Source: JALUUH01 sp964636675
Lineage (GTDB): Bacteria; Pseudomonadota; Gammaproteobacteria; S012-40
Reading direction: 5' to 3'
Assembly (NCBI GenBank): GCA_964636675.1
Contig: CAZWUO010000072.1
Coordinates: 1-15,495 of the forward strand
Length of the DNA: 15,495 bases
The notes under the pieces were generated by a model. It had not been told where the DNA came from, did no database searches, and saw nothing but the letters and a program-made list of their open reading frames with translations. Of the stretch, positions 8,105 to 14,608 are shown piece by piece. The position numbers and the translations under genes are program-made. Each line of letters begins with the position of its first letter. The first letter of the stretch is position 1.

Positions 8105-9058
8105 ATGAAACCACTTTCTAATAATGAATTTAGGATTAATAAGTCTTGGGCGAAAAAAAGTTTTAATAATGCTGCTGTGCGTTATGACGAAGCGGCTGTG
8201 TTACAGCGAAAAGTGGTTGATCACTTATTTGAGCGTTTGCGGAGTATCCATTTAACCCCCGACGTTATTCTTGATATTGGATCGGGTACGGGTTATTGCG
8301 CACGCGGTTTGGGCGGTCTGTTTAACCAAGCTAGGGTGATTAATCTGGATATAGCCTTTGGTATGCTAACGCATGCAAAAGCGCAACGAGGTTTTTTCAG
8401 TCGTTTAGGCAGTCGCTTAAGCGCAAGTGTTTGGCGCAGTTGGAGTGGCGGGCAGCAATTTTTATGTGGTGATGCGGAATCTCTTGCATTGCAAGATGAT
8501 TCGGTCGATTTGGTGTTTTCGAGTCTCGCATTTCAATGGAGTAATGACCCCGATAGGCTGTTTCAAGAATGTTATCGAGTGTTGCGGCCAGGTGGTTTAT
8601 TGATATTTTCCACCCTGGGACCGGATACTTTAAAAGAGTTAAGAAAAAGTTGGGCAGTTGCCGATAAACATACACATGTTAGCCCATTTATGGATATGCA
8701 TGATATTGGGGATGCATTGTTACGCTCGGGTTTAACCAACCCGGTGATGGAAGTCGAAAATATAACGCTGACCTATGCGACGGTGGCTCAGTTAATGAGT
8801 GATCTCAAGCAAATAGGCTCGCGCAATGCGACAGCGGGGAGGGCGCCTGGACTGACCGGAAAAAAAGCGCTGCATGCGATGACCCAAGCGTATGAGGCCT
8901 TCCGCAAAGATGGCAGCTTGCCTGCAAGTTATGAGGTGGTTTATGGGCATGCTTGGATTCCCGAGCGAAAACGCCATAGTTTTTCGAAAAATCATCCATT
9001 AGGTGTGTCCATTAACAAGTTAACCGAGATACCGATCAATAAGAACGTCAGCGCATAA
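8105..9058 (+). CDS. bioC: Malonyl-[ACP] O-methyltransferase
   Basis: Methylates malonyl-ACP with S-adenosylmethionine so that fatty-acid synthesis can extend it to pimeloyl-ACP methyl ester. Start ATG 8105, one base after the bioH stop, gives 317 aa, clearly longer than E. coli BioC (251). Motif I is LDIGSGTGY (residues 56-64), followed by LDIAFGML, the FLCGDAESLAL segment, VDLVFSSLAFQW and VLRPGGLLIFSTLGPDTLKEL. The extra length is a Gly/Ser/Arg-rich insert at about residues 94-116, between the SAM-binding acidic residue and the GDAE motif, plus a C-terminal extension of about 35 residues after HAW (283) that ends PINKNVSA. No strong ribosome site is seen, so translation is probably coupled to bioH. 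Confidence 0.92.
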   Translation: MKPLSNNEFRINKSWAKKSFNNAAVRYDEAAVLQRKVVDHLFERLRSIHLTPDVILDIGSGTGYCARGLGGLFNQARVINLDIAFGMLTHAKAQRGFFSRLGSRLSASVWRSWSGGQQFLCGDAESLALQDDSVDLVFSSLAFQWSNDPDRLFQECYRVLRPGGLLIFSTLGPDTLKELRKSWAVADKHTHVSPFMDMHDIGDALLRSGLTNPVMEVENITLTYATVAQLMSDLKQIGSRNATAGRAPGLTGKKALHAMTQAYEAFRKDGSLPASYEVVYGHAWIPERKRHSFSKNHPLGVSINKLTEIPINKNVSA

Positions 9059-9066
9059 GAGGTGTT

Positions 9067-9750
9067 ATGAATAAGGGGTTTTTCGTTGCTGGAACCGATA
9101 CGGAAGTTGGCAAAACGCTGGTTTCTTCGGGGATCATTCAGTTATTTGCGGATGCGGGTGAAAGGGTCGTAGGGATGAAACCTGTGGCCTCTGGTGCAAC
9201 GGCTACCGCGCAAGGCTTGCGCAGCGAAGATGCAGCAACGCTGATGGCGGCGTCGAATTGTGAAGTGCCTTATGACATGATGAATCCGTATTGCTTTGAG
9301 CCGCCTATTGCGCCACATATCGCTGCGCGCAGAGTGGGGCAGCGGATTGAGCTCGCAAAAATTCTCGTGGCATATAATGAGCTGAGAAACACCGCTGATG
9401 TGGTTATTGTCGAAGGCGTTGGTGGCTGGATAGTACCCATTGATGGCTGCCAGACCATGGCGGATGTTGCTGTTGCGATGGATCTTCCGGTGGTCATGGT
9501 GGTTGGCATACGCTTGGGCTGTATAAACCATGCATTGCTCACTTACGATAGCATCAAAGCATCTGGCCTGGAGTTTAAGGGGTGGGTGGCTAATATCATG
9601 GATCCCAATGTCAGCATGGTACCCGAAATATTAAACAGTATTCAGATAAAAATGCACGAACCTCTGCTGGGTTTAATTCCGCCAATGCGGAACGTGGACG
9701 CTTCCCAGGTGTCTCAATGTCTTGCCAAGGACTTGGTTGAGTTAGCTTAG
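9067..9750 (+). CDS. bioD: Dethiobiotin synthetase
   Basis: ATP-dependent carboxylase that closes the ureido ring of 7,8-diaminopelargonate to give dethiobiotin, the substrate of BioB. It has 227 aa, as expected for the family (E. coli about 225). The P-loop is GTDTEVGKT (residues 9-17). The substrate-binding K38 lies in MKPVASG, NPYCFEPPIAPHIAA follows, the catalytic-region VEGVGGW is at 115-121, and LGCINHALLT and GWVAN close the domain. Start ATG 9067 has GAGG four bases upstream and lies 8 nt after the bioC stop. It is the last gene of the operon. I found no convincing intrinsic terminator after it. Confidence 0.96.
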   Translation: MNKGFFVAGTDTEVGKTLVSSGIIQLFADAGERVVGMKPVASGATATAQGLRSEDAATLMAASNCEVPYDMMNPYCFEPPIAPHIAARRVGQRIELAKILVAYNELRNTADVVIVEGVGGWIVPIDGCQTMADVAVAMDLPVVMVVGIRLGCINHALLTYDSIKASGLEFKGWVANIMDPNVSMVPEILNSIQIKMHEPLLGLIPPMRNVDASQVSQCLAKDLVELA

Positions 9751-9786
9751 GGGTTTTTAAGCGTCTTTAGCTAAGGTAAGGTTCTA

Positions 9787-9815
9787 TTCAGCAAATAGTA
9801 TTATCCTATTATAAT
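9787..9815 (+). promoter_or_regulatory. Candidate promoter for the RCC1-protein gene
   Basis: A perfect -10 hexamer TATAAT lies at 9810-9815. Seventeen bases upstream, TTCAGC (9787-9792) is only a weak -35 match (three of six). It sits in the 164-nt AT-rich gap after bioD and would start transcription near 9821, about 95 nt before the start codon at 9915. Without a good -35 this is only a candidate. Confidence 0.35.
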
Positions 9816-9819
9816 AAGT

Positions 9820-9840
9820 GCTATTTTAGCCATAAATAGC
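9820..9840. repeat. Perfect 7-bp inverted repeat just after the candidate -10
   Basis: GCTATTT (9820-9826) pairs perfectly with AAATAGC (9834-9840) around a 7-nt loop. It sits at the expected transcription start of the candidate promoter, so it could be an operator or a 5' hairpin in the leader RNA. It has no following T-run, so it does not look like a terminator for bioD. Confidence 0.4.
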
Positions 9841-9914
9841 TATCATGAAACTGTTTTTCTACGCTGGAAAATTCCTCATTTAGTGCGATAAATCAAGAGC
9901 ATGTGTAGGTAATA

Positions 9915-12900
9915 ATGATGTCCTTAAAAACCTTAAATTACATAGTGTTATTGCTGATTATTCTCACCAGCCAGATGGCTTGTGGCTTGGCCGAAAACGG
10001 ATCTGATACTAAAAAATCGTTGGTCGTCACTTCCGTTACCCCGACTAACGCTAAGACCGATGTGCCTGTGGATACTGCGATAAGTGTCATTTTTGACAAA
10101 GTGGTGCATTCCAGTACGATTTCCGGGAACGCTGTTAAGGTCGCAGCTACGAAGGATATAACCGGGAAAGTACGCAATAATACTAAAACTAAAACGGTTA
10201 CCTTTACCCCTGATGCGAATCTCCCTCCCCAGACTACGATTACGGTGACGATAAGCACGGATGTAAAAGATTTAGACGCCAATGGGTTGGCTGCTGAGTA
10301 TTCGTGGTCTTTCACCACTGCGGCGAAGGTTGATAAGATCGCGCCAATGACTACTATTTCGACTATCGTAGATGGTACTGATGATAGACCGTCGGTCATC
10401 TTAAAGTGTGTCGACGAGGACTCCGGTTGCGCGAAGACGCATTACACACTGGATGAAAGTACACCCACAACGGACTCCTCTGTCTATACCGATCCGATAT
10501 TATTGCAAGCTGACAAAACGACGGTGAATTTTTTTTCAATCGATGTAGCAGGTAATTCAGAGACAGTGCGTGCGAAGTCTTATGTGATAGACCCACCAGA
10601 CGAGACCGCGCCAACTACCTCGGCAAGTCTTGCGGATGGAATGTATGATTCAGTAAAGTTTATTAGTTTAACATGCACCGATAATGATTCTGGCTGCCGA
10701 GCGATTTATTTTACCCTTGATGGCAGTACGCCGAGCAACTTGTCCAGCATATACTCGGATGAGCTAAGACTAGATGCCGATACAACGCTTAAGTTTTTCT
10801 CAGTTGATGTTGCAGGAAATAACGAATCTGTTAAAACGCATACCTATGTAATTAATCTAGCAGCCAAAAGAATTGCGGCTGGTGTTGCGCATTCAATTGC
10901 CTTGAAAGATGATGGGTCGGTTTGGGCCTGGGGAGACAATCAATATGGTCAATTAGGCGATGCGACCCGAATTCAGAGTTCCAGACCGGTGCAAGTCTGT
11001 GCAGATGCTAGTTGCTCGAGTTTTCTGAGTGATATCCGTGCAGTGATTGCGGGAAGTGACTATTCACTCGCGCTCAATTCTAATGGTGCGGTGTGGGCTT
11101 GGGGGTATAATGCGCAAGGACAACTCGGCGATAACAGTCTTGAAGATCGTTTATTCCCAGTGCAAGTTTGTGCGAACTCAGCCTGTTCAAGTTACCTAAA
11201 TAGCGTTGCTGCACTTGCTGCGGGGGATGCTCATACCCTTGCGCTGCAAGAGGATGGCACGGTGTGGGCTTGGGGGTTTAATACGGCGGGCCAGTTAGGT
11301 AATAACACTACTGATAACAGTTCAGTTCCGGTGCAAGTTTGTGCGGTTGCAGATTGTTCGAGCTACCTGAACCAGGTGATTCAGGTTGTCGCCGGAAAAG
11401 AACACGCGGTAGCCCTAAAAGAGGATGGGTCGGTGTGGGCCTGGGGGCTTAATACATCGCGCCAATTGGGTGATGGTTTAGTAGACAATCGTTTAATCCC
11501 GGTGCAAGTTTGTGCGGTTGCAGATTGCTCAAGCTATTTAAAAAATGTGACCGCGGTCGCGGCAGGTGATGGTCATACCCTGGCCTTGAAAGAGGATGGT
11601 TCCGTATGGGCGTGGGGAGGAAATTGGAGCGGTCAGCTGGGCGTAAATACGCGCATGTTTAGCCCCATCCCTGTACAAGTGTGTGCTGAGGTTGCCACTA
11701 CTGGGGAGTGTAGCGCTTATCTCGATCAGGTGTTTACCTTGACTGCCGTATATGATCAAAACATGATACTTCAAGAGGATGGCACTGCATGGGTTTGGGG
11801 GCAGAATAAAGACGGACAACTCGGTGATGGCAGCTCGAAGGATCGCTTAATACCGGTGAAAATTTGTGCGGATACAGCTTGTGAGAGTTCTCTTAATAAC
11901 GTTGCTGCGTTTGCTGTGGGAAAGGGACACACCCTTGCATTGAAAAGCGATGGCACTCTTTTAAGCTGGGGGCGCAATCATAAAGGACAGCTAGGCGAGA
12001 GCAAGTTACAACGTCTTATGCCCGAACAAGTTGCTGAGCTATCGGACATGATTGCGCTGGCTGCGGGCGGTTCTCATTCTGCAGGGCTAAAAGAGGAGAG
12101 TGCTGGCTCGGGAGCCGGAACAGTATGGGCGTGGGGCGATAATCGTAACGGCCAATTAGGCAATGGTACAACTAGGTTGAGTTCAAGGCCGGTGCAAGTT
12201 TGCACGGACGAGGACTGCAATAACTATCTTAACGAGGTCGTTGTGCTGGCAGCGGGTGAGAGCCATACTCTGGCGCTAAAAAATGACAGAACGGTGTGGG
12301 CCTGGGGGCTGAATGCATCGGGCCAGTTGGGTAATAACTCTACCGGTAATCAGTCAATTCCCATGCAAGTTTGCACTGATGTTGATTGTTCCAGTTTTCT
12401 GGATCAGGTCACCATGCTGAGTGCGGGTGACTACCACAGCGTTGCATTGCGCGAGGATGGTTCAATTTGGGCTTGGGGGCATAATGAGGATGGTCAAATC
12501 GCTGATGGCACCAAGATTAATCGCTTACTCCCCCAGCAAATATGCCTGGAGGCGTTGGTGGAGGGTGTTTGTCCAAGTCAATTTATCGATGTGGTCGCAG
12601 TGGGCTTGCACACGATGGCGCTCAAAAAAGAAGACGGAACGGTGTGGGCTTGGGGGGCGAATCAGCAAGGTCAATTAGGCAATGGCAGTACAGATCAAAG
12701 CTTAATCCCGGTACAAGTTTGCGCGGTGGCGGATTGCGCAAGTTATCTTGAGGGGGTCACAGCGCTTGCCGATGGCAATGGCAGCCACTCCATCGTGCGA
12801 AAAGAAGATGGAACGGTGTGGGCCTGGGGCGCGAACCAGCAAGGCCAATTAGGTAACGGTAGCACGGATCAAAGTTTGATTCCGCTACCAGTCTGTGTCG

Positions 12901-13253
12901 AAGAGGACTGTTCTAGCAGTCTTAGTGACGTTTCCTTGCTTGCTATCGGAGGGGCCTATAGCCTCGTGTTGTCAACAAATGAAACCGTTTTAGGTTGGGG
13001 AGGCAATGTACGTGGACAATTGGGAACGGGCACCACCGATCAAAGTTTGCTTCCGGTGCAAGTTTGCGCTGACATGGATTGTACAACAAACTTCAGTGAT
13101 ATTTCTGCGCTGGCTACGGGTCGTGAGCACAGCGTTGCTTTACACAAGGACGCTACGATTTGGACTTGGGGTCTTAACGACCTTGGGCAATTAGGTAATC
13201 GCGTAAACCCGCTGTTAATCCGTACTACGCCAGATATCGTGCTTGGTTTATAA
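9915..13253 (+). CDS. Large secreted RCC1-repeat (double propeller) lipoprotein with Ig-like and chitobiase-C-like domains
   Basis: The protein is 1112 aa. An N-terminal hydrophobic signal ends at TSQMAC; C23 is the only unpaired cysteine I can find, which supports lipid attachment despite an unusual lipobox. A Big_5-type Ig-like domain (about 35-136, ending YSWSFTTAA) follows. Then come two modules (about 142-226 and 231-314) resembling the chitobiase/hexosaminidase C-terminal domain, each with YTLD/FTLDGSTP, FFS(I/V)DVAGN and a C-x6-C pair (C165/C172, C254/C261). From residue 319 there are fourteen RCC1 repeats with the WAWGxNxxGQLG core. Twelve carry a loop of the form PVQVC-x4-C-SS (x8 in repeats 5 and 10). 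AGG lies five to eight bases before the paired ATGs at 9915 and 9918. Probably a surface-exposed binding or adhesion protein; its ligand is unknown. Confidence 0.88.
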   Translation: MMSLKTLNYIVLLLIILTSQMACGLAENGSDTKKSLVVTSVTPTNAKTDVPVDTAISVIFDKVVHSSTISGNAVKVAATKDITGKVRNNTKTKTVTFTPDANLPPQTTITVTISTDVKDLDANGLAAEYSWSFTTAAKVDKIAPMTTISTIVDGTDDRPSVILKCVDEDSGCAKTHYTLDESTPTTDSSVYTDPILLQADKTTVNFFSIDVAGNSETVRAKSYVIDPPDETAPTTSASLADGMYDSVKFISLTCTDNDSGCRAIYFTLDGSTPSNLSSIYSDELRLDADTTLKFFSVDVAGNNESVKTHTYVINLAAKRIAAGVAHSIALKDDGSVWAWGDNQYGQLGDATRIQSSRPVQVCADASCSSFLSDIRAVIAGSDYSLALNSNGAVWAWGYNAQGQLGDNSLEDRLFPVQVCANSACSSYLNSVAALAAGDAHTLALQEDGTVWAWGFNTAGQLGNNTTDNSSVPVQVCAVADCSSYLNQVIQVVAGKEHAVALKEDGSVWAWGLNTSRQLGDGLVDNRLIPVQVCAVADCSSYLKNVTAVAAGDGHTLALKEDGSVWAWGGNWSGQLGVNTRMFSPIPVQVCAEVATTGECSAYLDQVFTLTAVYDQNMILQEDGTAWVWGQNKDGQLGDGSSKDRLIPVKICADTACESSLNNVAAFAVGKGHTLALKSDGTLLSWGRNHKGQLGESKLQRLMPEQVAELSDMIALAAGGSHSAGLKEESAGSGAGTVWAWGDNRNGQLGNGTTRLSSRPVQVCTDEDCNNYLNEVVVLAAGESHTLALKNDRTVWAWGLNASGQLGNNSTGNQSIPMQVCTDVDCSSFLDQVTMLSAGDYHSVALREDGSIWAWGHNEDGQIADGTKINRLLPQQICLEALVEGVCPSQFIDVVAVGLHTMALKKEDGTVWAWGANQQGQLGNGSTDQSLIPVQVCAVADCASYLEGVTALADGNGSHSIVRKEDGTVWAWGANQQGQLGNGSTDQSLIPLPVCVEEDCSSSLSDVSLLAIGGAYSLVLSTNETVLGWGGNVRGQLGTGTTDQSLLPVQVCADMDCTTNFSDISALATGREHSVALHKDATIWTWGLNDLGQLGNRVNPLLIRTTPDIVLGL
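10869..13253 (+). repeat. Fourteen tandem RCC1 coding repeats (about 57 codons each)
   Basis: Within the preceding gene the WGxNxxGQLG core recurs fourteen times. Spacing is mostly 55-60 codons; repeats 11 and 12 are exactly 174 nt apart. DNA similarity between units is patchy. Repeats 3 and 4 share a near-identical stretch around CCGGTGCAAGTTTGTGCGG, whereas repeats 11 and 12 match in protein but differ at many third positions. Such tandem coding repeats can recombine or be misassembled from short reads. Confidence 0.9.
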
Positions 13254-13297
13254 ACCCGACCCGTACTCGTCGTTACTGCGAAACTCTTCTCTTCAAC

Positions 13298-13858
13298 TCA
13301 ACTATTACTCTTCCCTGATTCTGCGCTATTTTGAGAAAATTTAGCAACCAGTGCTCCGGCGATAAATCCGCTGATATGCCCTTCCCATGAGACAAAGGGG
13401 TTGATCGGCAGGAGTCCCCATAAAGCGCCGCCGTAAAGAAAAAAGACGGCGCCAGAGAAGAGTATGTTGCTGAGCTTGCGCTGAAAAATACCAATAAAAA
13501 GCGAATAACCGAGTAACCCATAGATATATCCACTGGCACCGATATGCACGCTATCCGGGCGCGCAATAAGCCATGTGAGAAAGCCGCCGATAATAATAAT
13601 CTCGACAGAAATAAGTAGAGATTTTTTCCCCTGCACGGTGAAGAACACCATGCCGAGTAAAATCAGGCTGCCGGTATTGGCGAGCAAATGGAGTAGGTTA
13701 GCATGCAAAAAAGGGGAGGCTATAATGCCGATTAAACCACTTAAGGTACGTGGCACGATACCGAACTGCTCCAGCGGTATAAAATATTGCAAACCATAAA
13801 TTAACCACATGGCTGCAATGGCAATAAGAAGAACTTTGGCGGGCCTATGACTTTGCAT
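13298..13858 (-). CDS. Rhomboid-family intramembrane serine protease
   Basis: The protein is 186 aa with about six membrane helices and little else. The catalytic serine is S109 in HIGASGYIYGLLG (the GxSG motif). The catalytic histidine is H161 in SWEGHISGFIAGAL. The oxyanion-side motif is HANLLHLLANT, with H57 and N61 in the family's H-x3-N spacing, so all residues needed for activity appear present. Rhomboids cut transmembrane segments within the membrane; the substrate here is unknown. The short EamA-like gene ends 5 nt upstream on the same strand, so they are probably co-transcribed. The nearest ribosome site (AGG) is 12 bases from the ATG, also consistent with coupling. The gene is convergent with the RCC1 gene, 44 nt apart. 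Confidence 0.88.
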   Translation of the reverse strand: MQSHRPAKVLLIAIAAMWLIYGLQYFIPLEQFGIVPRTLSGLIGIIASPFLHANLLHLLANTGSLILLGMVFFTVQGKKSLLISVEIIIIGGFLTWLIARPDSVHIGASGYIYGLLGYSLFIGIFQRKLSNILFSGAVFFLYGGALWGLLPINPFVSWEGHISGFIAGALVAKFSQNSAESGKSNS

Positions 13859-13863
13859 AATTA

Positions 13864-14112
13864 TTATGTGCCTTTCGATAATTTTAACTTTGGTTCTCTC
13901 TGAATTATAAACATTGCTATAATTACTAACAATATGCCTGGCAAAGTAATTAATTCTAATTCCCCCATGCCAACAGAAATACTAATTATTATCACAAATA
14001 TGGGTGTTAAAAACCCATACGCGGCGACTTTCGTAGCACCTATTTTGACAATACCGACAGGAAAGGAACTTGCCGCCAATATTATTGTTAATAGCATTAA
14101 CAGTGAAGTCAT
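13864..14112 (-). CDS. Short EamA/DMT-like membrane protein, probably a transporter fragment
   Basis: From ATG 14112, with GAGG six bases upstream, this gives 82 aa. A TTG start at 14142 is possible but has no clear site. Three hydrophobic segments are visible. The stretch KIGATKVAAYGFLTPIFVII, then a GELE loop and ITLPGILLVIIAMFII, matches the end of an EamA domain, where full drug/metabolite transporters run to about 290 aa with ten helices. I see no remainder of such a gene upstream; a stop codon lies some 50-60 nt before the TTG. It may be a decayed transporter whose tail stays linked to the rhomboid gene, or a genuine small membrane protein with its own start. The good ribosome site leaves both open. 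Confidence 0.5.
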   Translation of the reverse strand: MTSLLMLLTIILAASSFPVGIVKIGATKVAAYGFLTPIFVIIISISVGMGELELITLPGILLVIIAMFIIQREPKLKLSKGT

Positions 14113-14608
14113 TGTATGCCTCAAACGTTCTTTGCTATCCAAAAAAGTCTCGCCAGAGGACAGACTTAATAGTATTCAGGCTCTACGCTCTCAGATTAGG
14201 CCGTACCTTCACTTTGGAAAAGTGAATTTCGGAATGTTTTATCACTTTATCTTAGAAAAAAAATCATCATTCTTGAAAAGGCACTACAGATTCAATACAT
14301 GGCTGAATCAATGATGACCCACAATGAGTTCGATATTTCTTCTGCACCCAGTTCAACTCGATGAGATTATTGTGCATAAAGAAATCCCAGCCAACCGCAA
14401 ATACAAAATAAGGGTAGTGTCTCCTTATTCCAAATTACGCATAAAAAATAATTTATTTAATGGGCAATGAAGACGAATTCAAACCTGCCATATTTTCAAT
14501 CAATTGGTTTTGTTAGGACAAGCAGAAAACGGTGAGAAAATTGCAATCCAATGTCCTTGGCTATATCCATCGCCGGGTTAGCCTAAGCTTTATAAATGAG
14601 GAATGCTA
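14113..14608. other. Gene-poor intergenic stretch
   Basis: About 500 AT-rich bases between the divergent EamA-like gene and the kelch-like lipoprotein gene. It must hold the promoters for both directions, but no hexamer pair was clear enough to call. It contains one perfect hairpin (14208-14226) and a 48-codon plus-strand open frame (14324-14470) with no recognisable homology and no ribosome site. I saw no transposase, tRNA or terminator. Confidence 0.6.
14208..14226. repeat. Perfect 8-bp inverted repeat, 3-nt loop
   Basis: TTCACTTT (14208-14215), loop GGA, then AAAGTGAA (14219-14226). It lies about 95 nt upstream of the EamA-like start codon. There is no adjoining T-run on either strand, so a dyad operator or leader hairpin is more plausible than a terminator. 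Confidence 0.45.

Noticed and set aside
9742..9775. TTAGCT and AGCTAA with T-runs after bioD, as an intrinsic terminator
   Set aside because: The stem is only six AT-rich pairs with a long loop, and the T-tract lies inside the loop rather than after the stem.
12421..12751. Arg/Gly-rich open frames on the plus strand inside the RCC1 gene
   Set aside because: They are frame shadows of the repeated WAWG and GQLG codons with low-complexity content and no start signal.
10869..13253. Regular direct repeats suggesting a CRISPR array or minisatellite
   Set aside because: The units are about 170 nt, keep one reading frame and encode RCC1 blades; there are no short identical repeats with unique spacers.
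13298..13858. Rhomboid as a rhombosortase processing the neighbouring RCC1 protein
   Set aside because: The RCC1 protein ends in DIVLGL with no GlyGly-CTERM or terminal membrane segment, so nothing supports it as a substrate.
13934..14314. A 126-codon plus-strand open frame across the EamA-like gene
   Set aside because: It is mostly antisense to the EamA-like coding sequence, which has a family match and a good ribosome site; the plus-strand frame has neither.
14324..14470. A 48-codon plus-strand open frame starting ATG AGT TCG
   Set aside because: No ribosome site, no recognisable family, and it is of a length expected by chance in AT-rich intergenic DNA. Noted in the intergenic entry only.
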